8,017 bases of DNA. Origin: Candidatus Rokubacteria bacterium RIFCSPLOWO2_02_FULL_72_37 (GTDB lineage Bacteria > Methylomirabilota > Methylomirabilia > Rokubacteriales > CSP1-6). The notes beneath the pieces were generated by a model. The model was not told the origin of the DNA, ran no database searches, and saw only the letters and a list, made by a program, of their open reading frames with translations. The stretch spans positions 6,747 through 14,763 of the forward strand of contig MGCE01000095.1 in NCBI GenBank assembly GCA_001790315.1, written 5' to 3'. This document shows positions 1 to 7,690 of this stretch, piece by piece. How positions within the stretch are numbered: the stretch's first letter is position 1; every line of letters starts with the position of its first letter. The translations under genes and the position numbers were made by a program.

Positions 1-455
1 GCGTCACCGTCGAGGTGAGCGGGCCGCGGCTCCGGCTCTCCACTCGCCGGGCGCCGGCGCTCGCGCCCCGCACCCTCGTGCCCCCCGCCCGCCTGGCGCT
101 GCCCGAGATCGGTCGGACCCTCGAGGCGCGCGTGCTGGACGCACGCGACTACGCGATCCCCCGTGGGCCGGACCGGGTCGCGTTCGACGCGGACGCGCTG
201 CCCGGCGCCCTCGCGGTCCGCTGCCGCCGCGCCGGTGACCGCTTCACGCCGTTCGGGGGGGGCGAGCGCCGGCTCAAGACGTTCCTGATCGACGCGAAGG
301 TGCCCCGCTGGGAACGGGGGCGTGTGCCGCTCGTGGAGGCCGCCGGCGCGATCCTCTGGGTCGCCGGGTTCCGGCGCGGGGCCCTCGCGCCCGTCACCGC
401 GGCGTCCCGGCGGGTCCTCGAGTTAGCGCTTAGCCCACCGGCTCTCCCGCGCTAG
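1..455 (+). CDS. tilS: tRNA(Ile)-lysidine synthetase, C-terminal part (5' end outside window)
   Basis: The reading frame is open from base 3, so the gene enters from upstream; about 150 residues are visible before the TAG stop. TilS ligates lysine to C34 of the CAU-anticodon tRNA-Ile in the cytoplasm, using ATP, so that the tRNA reads AUA. The visible part is the C-terminal TilS domain: an RRAGDRF motif at about bases 225-245, a KTFLIDAKVPRWER block at about 276-317, and WVAGFRRG at about 357-380. These motifs are characteristic of that domain. The catalytic N-terminal PP-loop ATPase domain (SGGxDS) would lie outside the window, so its integrity cannot be judged. The last dozen residues after the domain look like a loose tail. 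The next gene starts 24 bases later in the same frame. In many bacteria tilS is followed by hpt/ftsH; here an HtrA protease follows. Confidence 0.9.
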   Translation, partial: VTVEVSGPRLRLSTRRAPALAPRTLVPPARLALPEIGRTLEARVLDARDYAIPRGPDRVAFDADALPGALAVRCRRAGDRFTPFGGGERRLKTFLIDAKVPRWERGRVPLVEAAGAILWVAGFRRGALAPVTAASRRVLELALSPPALPR

Positions 456-458
456 AAT
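430..458 (+). promoter_or_regulatory. Weak candidate sigma-70 promoter upstream of htrA
   Basis: TAGAAT at 453-458 is a 5/6 match to the -10 consensus and overlaps the tilS stop codon. A poor -35-like TTAGCC lies at 430-435 with a 17-base spacer. Transcription would begin near 465 and leave a leader of only about 15 bases before the htrA ATG at 480. The weak -35 makes this tentative; htrA may simply be read through from tilS. Confidence 0.3.
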
Positions 459-479
459 GCAGCCGCCCCAGGGAATCCC

Positions 480-1900
480 ATGACGGTCCTCGCGTGCGTG
501 CTGCTGATCCTGCTGGCCGGCGTGCCGGTCCAGGCCGAGGAGCGCCCGGCGTCACGCCCCGAACCGCACGCCATCCTGCGGGCGCTCGAGGACGCGTTCA
601 CGGCGGTCGCCGACCGCGTGACTCCCGCGGTCGTCAACGTCAGCACCGTCCCCAAGCGCCCGACGGGCGGCCCGCACGGCGAATCGCCCGAGCGGTTCCG
701 CGAGTTCTTCGGCGAGGAGTTCTACGAGCGCTACTTCAAGCGGCGTCCGCGCGACGACGCGCGCGCCAGCGGCTCGGGCGTGATCGTGGATCCAAAGGGA
801 TACATCTTGACGAACAACCACGTGATAGAGAACGCTGACGAGATCATCGTGCGTCTCTCGGACTCGCGGAAGTTCCCGGCACGCCTCATCGGGCACGACC
901 CGAAGACAGACCTCGCCGTGCTGAAGATCGAGGCTCCGGCTCCGCTCCCGACCGCGGAGCTCGGCGATTCCGACCGGCTCCGCGTCGGCCAGTGGGCGAT
1001 CGCGATCGGCAACCCGTTCGGGCTCGACCGCACGGTCACCGTCGGGATCATCTCGGCGACGGCGCGCACCCACGTCGGCGTCGCCACGTACGAGAACTTC
1101 ATCCAGACCGATGCGTCGATCAACCCGGGCAACTCCGGCGGCCCGCTGCTCAATCTCGACGGTCGCGTGGTCGGCATCAACACCGCCATCGTCGCGTCGG
1201 GGCAGGGCATCGGCTTCTCGATCCCGATCAACCAGGCCAGGGACGTCATGCGGCAGCTCATCGCGCAGGGACGGGTGGTGCGCGGCTGGCTCGGTATCGT
1301 GATCCAGGACGTGACCGACGAGCTCGCCCAGACCTTCGGGGTCCGTGAGCGCCAGGGCGTGCTCGTAGCCGACGTGATGAAAGGCGGGCCCGCGGAAGCG
1401 GCCGGTCTCCGGCCGGGTGACATCGTGGTCGAGCTCGGCGGGGACACGATCCGCGAGGTGCCCGAGCTGCAGCGTCGGGTCGCGGCCGTCGCCCCCGGCC
1501 AGACGGTCGCGCTCACGATCGTCCGTGACCGCCGGCGTCTGCCCGTGTCCGTCGAGGTCGGCGAGATGCCGACCGAGGAGCCCGCGCAGGCGGCGGTGCG
1601 CGGTGCCGATGAGTTCGGTCTCACCGTGGAGCCGCTTCCCGCCGACCACGCGCTGCGGCTCGATCTGCCGGCCGGCGGTGTCGTGGTCACCACCGTCTCC
1701 CCGGGAAGTGCCGCCGAGAAGGCGGGGCTGCGCCGTGGCGACGTGATCGTCGAGCTGAATCGCCGGCCGGTCACGGATGCCCCGGCGTTCTACGGCGCGC
1801 TGGCCGCTCTGCGCCCGGGCGAGTCGACGCTCCTGTACGTGCACCGCCCGGCCGGGGGCGGCCGCAACGAGTACGTCGTCCTCGAGCGCACGAAACAGCC

Positions 1901-1904
<4 letters not shown>
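480..1904 (+). CDS. HtrA/Do-family periplasmic serine endopeptidase with two PDZ domains
   Basis: This 474-residue protein is a trypsin-fold protease of the DegP/DegQ/HtrA family, which degrades or chaperones misfolded envelope proteins. A hydrophobic N-terminus (residues 2-17) ending in VQA at 17-19 looks like a signal peptide, predicting periplasmic location. The protease domain spans about 35-260 with the full triad: His114 in TNNHVI, Asp144 in TDLAVLK and Ser219 in GNSGGP. A charged insertion at about 62-95 (RERF/YERYF-like) corresponds to the LA-loop region of Do proteases. PDZ1 lies at about 268-360 (GWLGI carboxylate-binding loop) and PDZ2 at about 378-470. Length and architecture are normal for a two-PDZ Do protease; DegP, DegQ and MucD types cannot be separated here. 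ATG480 is the only usable start: the in-frame stop at 453-455 precedes it and no start codon lies between. AGGGA at 470-474 is a modest ribosome site. The signal peptide oddly has no Lys or Arg in its n-region. The stop overlaps the next gene's GTG. Confidence 0.95.
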
Positions 1905-3340
<1,436 letters not shown>

Positions 3341-3354
3341 ATCCGCCGTTCAAT

Positions 3355-3360
3355 GGAGGG
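3355..3360 (+). promoter_or_regulatory. Strong ribosome binding site deciding the metallolyase start
   Basis: GGAGGG ends 6 bases before ATG3367, an ideal Shine-Dalgarno placement. It favours ATG3367 over the in-frame GTG at 3337, which overlaps the preceding stop as GTGA and would add 10 residues (NPPFNGGKS-type leader) but has no ribosome site of its own. Confidence 0.8.
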
Positions 3361-3366
3361 AAGAGC

Positions 3367-4593
3367 ATGTCGCGCAACCTGACGCCCTGGCAGACCGACC
3401 GGTGGTTCGTGAGCCCCTGGAACTACCTCGACGAGGTGCTGCAGGGGACGCAGTTCCCCAAGCGTGTGAAGTTCCACGACGTGTGCCTCAGGGACGGCGA
3501 GCAGCAAGCGGGGGTCGAGTTCACCCCGGCCGAGAAGGTGCGCCTGGCCACGATGCTCGCCGAGGCGGGGGTGCACCGGATCGAAGCCGGTATGCCGGCG
3601 GTGTCGCCGGCGGACGCCAGGGCCATCAAGGAAATGGTGAGACGGAAGCTGCCGGCCGAGATCTTCGCGTTCTCCCGCTGCATGAAGGAGGACGTGAAGC
3701 GGTCGGTGGACACGGGCGTGAAGGGCGTCGTCATGGAGGTGCCCTCCAGCGAGCACATCATCCAGCACGCGTACAAGTGGACCCTCGATCAGGCTGTCGA
3801 GACCAGCATCGAGGCCACGCAGTACGCGAAGTCGCAGGGGCTCTACGTGGTGTTCTTCCCGATCGACGCCTCCCGGGCGGAGATGAGCTGGTACTTGAAG
3901 ATCATCGAGCAGGTGGCCACGCAGGGCCACATGGACGCGCTGGCCCTGGTGGACACCTTCGGCGTGCTGTCGCCGCACGCCGTCAGGTACTTCGTCCGCC
4001 ACACCCGGGAACGGATCAAGAAGCCGCTGGAGACGCACTTCCACATGGACTTCGGCATGGGCGTGGCCAACACGGTCATCGCCGTGTCGGAAGGCGCCGA
4101 GGTCATCCACTCGACGATCTCCGGCATCGGCGAGCGGGCCGGCAACGCGCCGACCGAGGACACCCTGCTGGCCCTGCTCACCATGTACGGCATCGACACC
4201 GGCATCAAGACCGAGCGCCTCACCAAGCTGTCCCAGTACGTGCGCAAGATCGCCCATCTCGCGATGCCCTCGAACCGGCCGATCGTGGGCGACACGCTCT
4301 TCGACATCGAGTCCGGGATCATCGCGAGCTGGTACAAGAACGCGGCCAAGGACCACTTCCTCGAGGTGTTCCCGTTCCATCCGAAGCTGGTGGGCCAGCG
4401 GATGCCCCGCGTGGTGCTGGGCAAGAACAGCGGCCTCGACTCCATCCGCATGCACCTGGACCGGATCCGCGTCAAGGCCACCGACGACCAGGTGGCCGAG
4501 ATCCTCGCGCGCGTCAAGGCGGCGTCCCTCAAGAAGAAGGGCCTCGTCGACGACAGGGAGTTTCGCAGGATCGTGAAGCAGGTCGTGCGCTGA
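3367..4593 (+). CDS. DRE-TIM metallolyase: isopropylmalate/homocitrate/citramalate synthase-like, substrate unassigned
   Basis: This 408-residue protein belongs to the HMGL-like/2-isopropylmalate synthase family, whose members condense acetyl-CoA with 2-oxo acids or cleave HMG-CoA on a metal-bound TIM barrel. The barrel spans about 33-285. LRDGEQQAG at 41-49 carries the signature Arg42 and Asp43 (metal ligand), RIEAG at 71-75, metal-binding His224 and His226 in HFHMDFG, and GERAGN at 255-260 with a likely metal-contacting Asn260. A C-terminal subdomain (about 286-408) contains LGKNSG at 351-356, matching the LGKHSG of LeuA-type enzymes. It lacks the roughly 120-residue LeuA allosteric domain, so classical leucine feedback is not expected; the length is nearer NifV/homocitrate synthases. 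An aromatic-rich extension of about 30 residues precedes the barrel. Two motif positions deviate: Met227 where IPMS-type enzymes have Asn (HCHND), and Asn354 where many have His. No leu, lys or nif genes are nearby, so the substrate cannot be named. ATG3367 has GGAGGG 6 bases upstream; the gene likely shares a transcript with the regulator. Confidence 0.88.
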   Translation: MSRNLTPWQTDRWFVSPWNYLDEVLQGTQFPKRVKFHDVCLRDGEQQAGVEFTPAEKVRLATMLAEAGVHRIEAGMPAVSPADARAIKEMVRRKLPAEIFAFSRCMKEDVKRSVDTGVKGVVMEVPSSEHIIQHAYKWTLDQAVETSIEATQYAKSQGLYVVFFPIDASRAEMSWYLKIIEQVATQGHMDALALVDTFGVLSPHAVRYFVRHTRERIKKPLETHFHMDFGMGVANTVIAVSEGAEVIHSTISGIGERAGNAPTEDTLLALLTMYGIDTGIKTERLTKLSQYVRKIAHLAMPSNRPIVGDTLFDIESGIIASWYKNAAKDHFLEVFPFHPKLVGQRMPRVVLGKNSGLDSIRMHLDRIRVKATDDQVAEILARVKAASLKKKGLVDDREFRRIVKQVVR

Positions 4594-4600
4594 CGCGGAC

Positions 4601-5611
4601 CTATCGGGCGGCGAGCAGCTCGTACATCACGGACCAGAGGGCCAGCAGGTCGGGCACCGCGCCGCCGCCGGCGGGGTCGCCCTCGACGTGATCGAGCAGC
4701 CCCACGACGACCAGCCGCGTGCGCTCGGGCCGGGCCGCGGCCAGCCGCAGGCTCTCGGTGTACGGCACCGCCTGGTCCGCCCGCCCGTGGACCAGGAGCA
4801 GCCGCGCGCGCACGCGGGACACGCCGTCCGCGGGCGAGAGCGCGCGGAAGAGGCGCTCCAGCTCGGGTGACGCCGAGTCGAGCCGTGCGTCGATCCGCTC
4901 GAAGGCGCGCGCCCGGAGGAGCGCGCGCGTCGCGTCGTCGAGCAGGTCGGCGTTGGCCCCGACGAACGCCTCGACCGCCCGGGGATCGTGGGCGACCCGT
5001 CCGTGCACGGCGCCGAAGGCGTACCCGCCGGTGAGGTAGTAGCGGACCAGTTCCCGCGCCGAGGCGTAGCCGCCGAGGCTCACGACGACGCGCACGCGGT
5101 CGCGCACCCGCGGATCGGCGGCGGCGAGCAGTGCCGGCCCCGCGCCGACGCTGACGCTCACCAGCGCGGTGGGCGCGTCGCGGGCGGCGAGCGCCGCGAC
5201 CACGGGGACCGCGTCGTCGGGCCGCAGGCGGCCGCGGGTCAGCCCGGGGATCGTCGGGACGACGACGTCGAAGCCGGCACGGGCCAGGAGCCCGGCCGCC
5301 TGCTGCAGACGCGGATCGTCCTTGCCCGCGGGCGTGAGCCCGTGAACGAGCACGAGCGGGCGACCGCCGGCGAGGCCCGTCGGCGTGAAACGGTCCGCCG
5401 CGACGCCCTGCAGGGGAAGGGGCCGGCGCACGGGCGCGGGGGTCAGCGCCGACAGGGCGGTGACGCGCCCCTCCGTCAGGAACTCGGCCAGAAAGGCGGC
5501 GGCGACCGAGGCGGACCATCCCGACCGTGCGACGGGGAGGACGAGGGCGAGGGCGAGGAGGAAGCGGGCGAGCCGGACTACTTCCGGTTGATGCACTGCA
5601 CGAGGCGCCAC
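4601..5611 (-). CDS. Predicted exported alpha/beta-hydrolase
   Basis: With the GTG at 5611 this is a 336-residue alpha/beta-hydrolase-fold protein, probably an esterase, lipase or related acyl hydrolase of unknown substrate. Using that numbering, a hydrophobic segment at about 14-34 after VVRLAR looks like a signal peptide or membrane anchor. Fold motifs follow: the oxyanion-type LVHGLTPAG at 88-96, a nucleophile elbow at 152-156 reading SVSVG with Ser154, Asp279 in LVHGRADQ, and His308 in LLDHVE. The triad therefore looks complete, but the first residue of the usual GxSxG is Ser instead of Gly. The start is uncertain: GTG5611 overlaps the methyltransferase gene by 34 bases and GTG5596 by 19. 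Neither has a clear Shine-Dalgarno, and no in-frame ATG occurs before the hydrophobic segment. Overlap implies co-transcription and translational coupling with the methyltransferase. Its stop lies 7 bases from the stop of the convergent metallolyase gene. Confidence 0.8.
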   Translation of the reverse strand: MAPRAVHQPEVVRLARFLLALALVLPVARSGWSASVAAAFLAEFLTEGRVTALSALTPAPVRRPLPLQGVAADRFTPTGLAGGRPLVLVHGLTPAGKDDPRLQQAAGLLARAGFDVVVPTIPGLTRGRLRPDDAVPVVAALAARDAPTALVSVSVGAGPALLAAADPRVRDRVRVVVSLGGYASARELVRYYLTGGYAFGAVHGRVAHDPRAVEAFVGANADLLDDATRALLRARAFERIDARLDSASPELERLFRALSPADGVSRVRARLLLVHGRADQAVPYTESLRLAAARPERTRLVVVGLLDHVEGDPAGGGAVPDLLALWSVMYELLAAR

Positions 5612-6207
5612 CCGTGGAACATGTTGACCTCGACCACCACCTCGGGCTCGAGGCCCACCTGCGCGAGCAACGGCTTCAACGCCAGGTTCGACTTCCAGCC
5701 GAGCCTCGTGCAGAGCGGCGCCACCAGGTCCTCCAATCGCCCGGCGACGCGGCCCTCGCTCCGGAAGTGGTTCAGGATCACGATGCAGCCGTCCGGCTTC
5801 ACCACGCGGCGCATCTCGCGCAGCACGGCGACCGGGTCGGGCACGGCGGAGATCGTGTACGTCGCGAGCGCCTTGTCGAACTCGTTGTCGGCGAAGTCCA
5901 TCGAGGTGGCGTCCATGACCTCGAGCGCCACGTTCGTCATGGTCAGCATCTGGACGCGCTCGACGGCCTTGTCGAGCATTTCCTGGGAGAGGTCGATGCC
6001 GGTCAGCCGGCAGGTCGCGGGGTAGAGCGGCAGGTTGAGGCCGGTGCCGATGCCCACTTCCAAGACCGAGTCGTTGCGCTGCAGACCGAGGTGCTTGATC
6101 GCCGCGGCACGGCCCGGCGCGAAGATCCAGTCGAAGATGAAGTCGTACACGGGGGCGTACAGCTCGTACGCGCGCTCGACCTGCCTCTTCTCCAACGCTA
6201 CGTCCAC
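5578..6207 (-). CDS. Class I SAM-dependent methyltransferase, PmtA-like (phosphatidylethanolamine N-methyltransferase type)
   Basis: This 209-residue protein has the Rossmann methyltransferase fold. SAM-binding motif I, VLEVGIGTG, is at 48-56, the acidic ribose-contact Asp72 is in GIDLS at 70-74, and MDA at 98-100 marks the adenine-contact region. SAVPDP at 120-125 and LREMRRVVKPDG at 129-140 form the typical later motifs. The N-terminal YAPVYDFIF..FAPGR at 17-33, GTGLNLPLYP at 54-63 and NHF at 146-148 resemble the bacterial PmtA family, which methylates phosphatidylethanolamine towards phosphatidylcholine at the inner face of the membrane. UbiE-like quinone methyltransferases are the main alternative, so substrate is inferred. 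The GTG6207 start is well supported: GGAGGG on the minus strand ends 6 bases upstream. The gene has its own candidate promoter and is followed by an overlapping predicted exported hydrolase, which is consistent with, but does not prove, a role in envelope lipid metabolism. Confidence 0.88.
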   Translation of the reverse strand: MDVALEKRQVERAYELYAPVYDFIFDWIFAPGRAAAIKHLGLQRNDSVLEVGIGTGLNLPLYPATCRLTGIDLSQEMLDKAVERVQMLTMTNVALEVMDATSMDFADNEFDKALATYTISAVPDPVAVLREMRRVVKPDGCIVILNHFRSEGRVAGRLEDLVAPLCTRLGWKSNLALKPLLAQVGLEPEVVVEVNMFHGWRLVQCINRK

Positions 6208-6213
6208 GGCGAA

Positions 6214-6219
6214 CCCTCC
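6214..6219 (-). promoter_or_regulatory. Ribosome binding site for the methyltransferase
   Basis: CCCTCC on the plus strand reads GGAGGG on the minus strand, 6 bases before GTG6207. This is the reason for accepting the GTG start. Confidence 0.75.
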
Positions 6220-6235
6220 AGCGACTTGGATTGGA

Positions 6236-6266
6236 GGCCGGCCAGCGGCTACCAGAATCGCCGGCG
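6236..6266. repeat. Pair of short GC palindromes in the methyltransferase leader
   Basis: GGCCGGCC at 6236-6243 and CGCCGGCG at 6259-6266 are each self-complementary. Their shared GCCGGC core also lets them pair with each other across a 17-base loop. They sit between the predicted -10 box and the ribosome site, where an operator or a leader hairpin could act. In GC-rich DNA such palindromes occur by chance, and no T-tract follows, so this is not called a terminator. Confidence 0.25.
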
Positions 6267-6267
6267 T

Positions 6268-6297
6268 ATTCTAACCGTCCGTGCCCGGCATTGCCAA
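6268..6297 (-). promoter_or_regulatory. Candidate sigma-70 promoter for the methyltransferase-hydrolase pair
   Basis: On the minus strand TTGGCA (6297-6292, 5/6 match to the -35 consensus) is followed by an 18-base spacer and TAGAAT (6273-6268, 5/6 match to the -10 consensus). This is the best promoter-like signal seen in the window and lies in the only gap longer than 30 bases. Transcription would start near 6261 and leave a leader of about 54 bases. It suggests that the methyltransferase and hydrolase genes form a unit separable from mgtE. Confidence 0.55.
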
Positions 6298-6310
6298 GCG
6301 GCTTTTCCGG

Positions 6311-7666
6311 TCACAGCAGGAACTTGATCAGGAGGGTGGCCAGCCCGAGGAACGAAAAGAATCCACAGACATCCGTGAAGGTCGTGATGATGACGCTGGA
6401 CGCGATGGCGGGATCGATCCGGAAGGCCTTGAGCGCGATCGGGATCAGCGTACCGACCACCGCGGCGACGAGCATGGTGAACACCAGGGCGATGCCGAGG
6501 ATCAGCGACAGCAGGATCTTGCCCTTCCAGACGAAGGCGATGGCCGCGATCAGCAGCCCGTTCGCCGCGCCGGTCGTGAACCCGAGCCACAGCTCCTTCC
6601 AGAGCACCCGCCGGAGCACGCTCGTCGTCATGTCGCCGAGGGCGATCCCGCGGATGACGACCGTCGCCGTCTGGGTGGTCCCGATGCCGCCCATGGACGC
6701 CACGATCGGCATGAACACGGCGAGCGTGGCGAGGGCCTGGATCGACGACTCGAACAGCCCGATGACCGAGGCGGCGAGGACGGCCGTGCCGAGGTTGATC
6801 AGGCGCCACACGAGCCGGCGGAGGAACACGGCGCGCGGCGGATCGAGCACGGTCTCGTCGCCGGCGACCCCGCCGAGGCGCTGGATGTCCTCGGTCGCCT
6901 CCTCGCGGATGACGTCGATCACGTCCTCGACGCCGATCGTGCCGAGCAGGCGCCGGCTCGCATCCACGACGGGGACCTCGATGACGTTGTAGTGCTGGAC
7001 GAGGCGCGCGACCTCCTCCTGGTCCGTGTCCACCGTGACGCTCTCGACGTCCTCGTTCCGGATCGCGCTGATCGGCGTGTGCGGGTCGGCCGCGAGCAGC
7101 CTGTGCAGGGGCACGAGGCCGACGAGATGCTCGTGGCCGTCGACGACCCACACGTAGAAGGCGTCGTCGCCCGTCGCCGCCTTGCGGATGTCGTCGATCG
7201 CCTGGGCGACGGTCGCCTGCTCGTGCACGGCCACGAACTCCCGCGACATGAGTCGGCCCGCGGTGCCCTCGCGGTACTCGAGCAGCTCCTGGACCTCCTC
7301 GGACTTCTCCTCCTCCATGAGCTCGAGGATTTCCTCGGCCTGTTCTCTCGGCAGCTCCTCCACGACCTCGACGACGTGGTCGGGCGGCATCTTGTCGAGG
7401 ATGCGCGAGACCTCGGTCTCTTCGAGCGCGCCGATGAGCTCGCGCAGGACGGGGTCGTCGAGCTCGGAGAGGACGGCGCCTGCTCGCTGGGATGACAGGA
7501 GCCGGAAGACTCGGACGCGCTCGTCCGGCGGCAGTTCGCGGATCACGCGCGAGACGTCGGCCGGGTGTGCCTCCCCCAGGACGTCGGCGAGTCGCTCGTC
7601 ACGGCCCTCCGCCAGGAGCTCCTTGATCGATTCCGCGAAGCGTTCGGTTTCGTCCACGTTATTCAC
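6311..7666 (-). CDS. mgtE: MgtE-family magnesium transporter
   Basis: This 451-residue inner-membrane protein matches the full MgtE architecture, a Mg2+-gated channel/transporter working as a homodimer. The cytoplasmic N domain (about 5-135) is acidic and alpha-helical with the family HPADV at 35-39 and many Glu/Asp residues that could sense Mg2+. YREGTAGRLM at 131-140 leads to two CBS domains (about 141-200 and 203-260), then a connecting helix and about five membrane segments between 288 and 451. Pore and family signatures include PIVASMGG at 320-327, TATVVIRGIA at 333-342, Asp418 in RIDPA and Asp432 in TTFTD; the last lies at the conserved selectivity-filter aspartate. The loop after MGG reads IGTTQT rather than the NxGxQ of Thermus MgtE. 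GTG7666 is chosen because no other start lies between it and the upstream in-frame stop; GTG7657 is possible. No good Shine-Dalgarno is visible. The gene follows apgM by 24 bases, so co-transcription is likely. Confidence 0.95.
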   Translation of the reverse strand: MNNVDETERFAESIKELLAEGRDERLADVLGEAHPADVSRVIRELPPDERVRVFRLLSSQRAGAVLSELDDPVLRELIGALEETEVSRILDKMPPDHVVEVVEELPREQAEEILELMEEEKSEEVQELLEYREGTAGRLMSREFVAVHEQATVAQAIDDIRKAATGDDAFYVWVVDGHEHLVGLVPLHRLLAADPHTPISAIRNEDVESVTVDTDQEEVARLVQHYNVIEVPVVDASRRLLGTIGVEDVIDVIREEATEDIQRLGGVAGDETVLDPPRAVFLRRLVWRLINLGTAVLAASVIGLFESSIQALATLAVFMPIVASMGGIGTTQTATVVIRGIALGDMTTSVLRRVLWKELWLGFTTGAANGLLIAAIAFVWKGKILLSLILGIALVFTMLVAAVVGTLIPIALKAFRIDPAIASSVIITTFTDVCGFFSFLGLATLLIKFLL

Positions 7667-7690
7667 TATCGCGCGCGCGGCGCGTCCGCC

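Noticed and set aside
480..500. Lipoprotein lipobox at Cys6 of HtrA
   Set aside because: Cys6 is too close to the N-terminus, with no preceding h-region, to be a lipidation site.
552..1844. Long open frame antisense to htrA
   Set aside because: It mirrors the codon structure of a well-supported gene in GC-rich DNA, has no recognisable domain and is rich in Arg/Asp/His low-complexity sequence.
3843..5519. Minus-strand open frame spanning the convergent junction
   Set aside because: It crosses two real genes in another frame, has Arg/Ala-rich noise and no domain.
6280..6300. Sigma-54 (-24/-12) promoter upstream of the methyltransferase
   Set aside because: TTGGCA is present, but the following GC element falls one base short of the required spacing and lacks TTGC; the sigma-70 reading fits better.
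6208..6310. Rho-independent terminator after mgtE
   Set aside because: No stable stem is followed by a T-tract in the minus-strand reading.
6249..7151. Minus-strand frame overlapping mgtE
   Set aside because: It is a shadow of mgtE in another frame, Arg/His/Gly-rich without domains.
7667..7690. M-box Mg2+ riboswitch before mgtE
   Set aside because: Only 24 bases separate the genes, far too short for an M-box. The alternating GC run at about 7670-7684 is simple composition.
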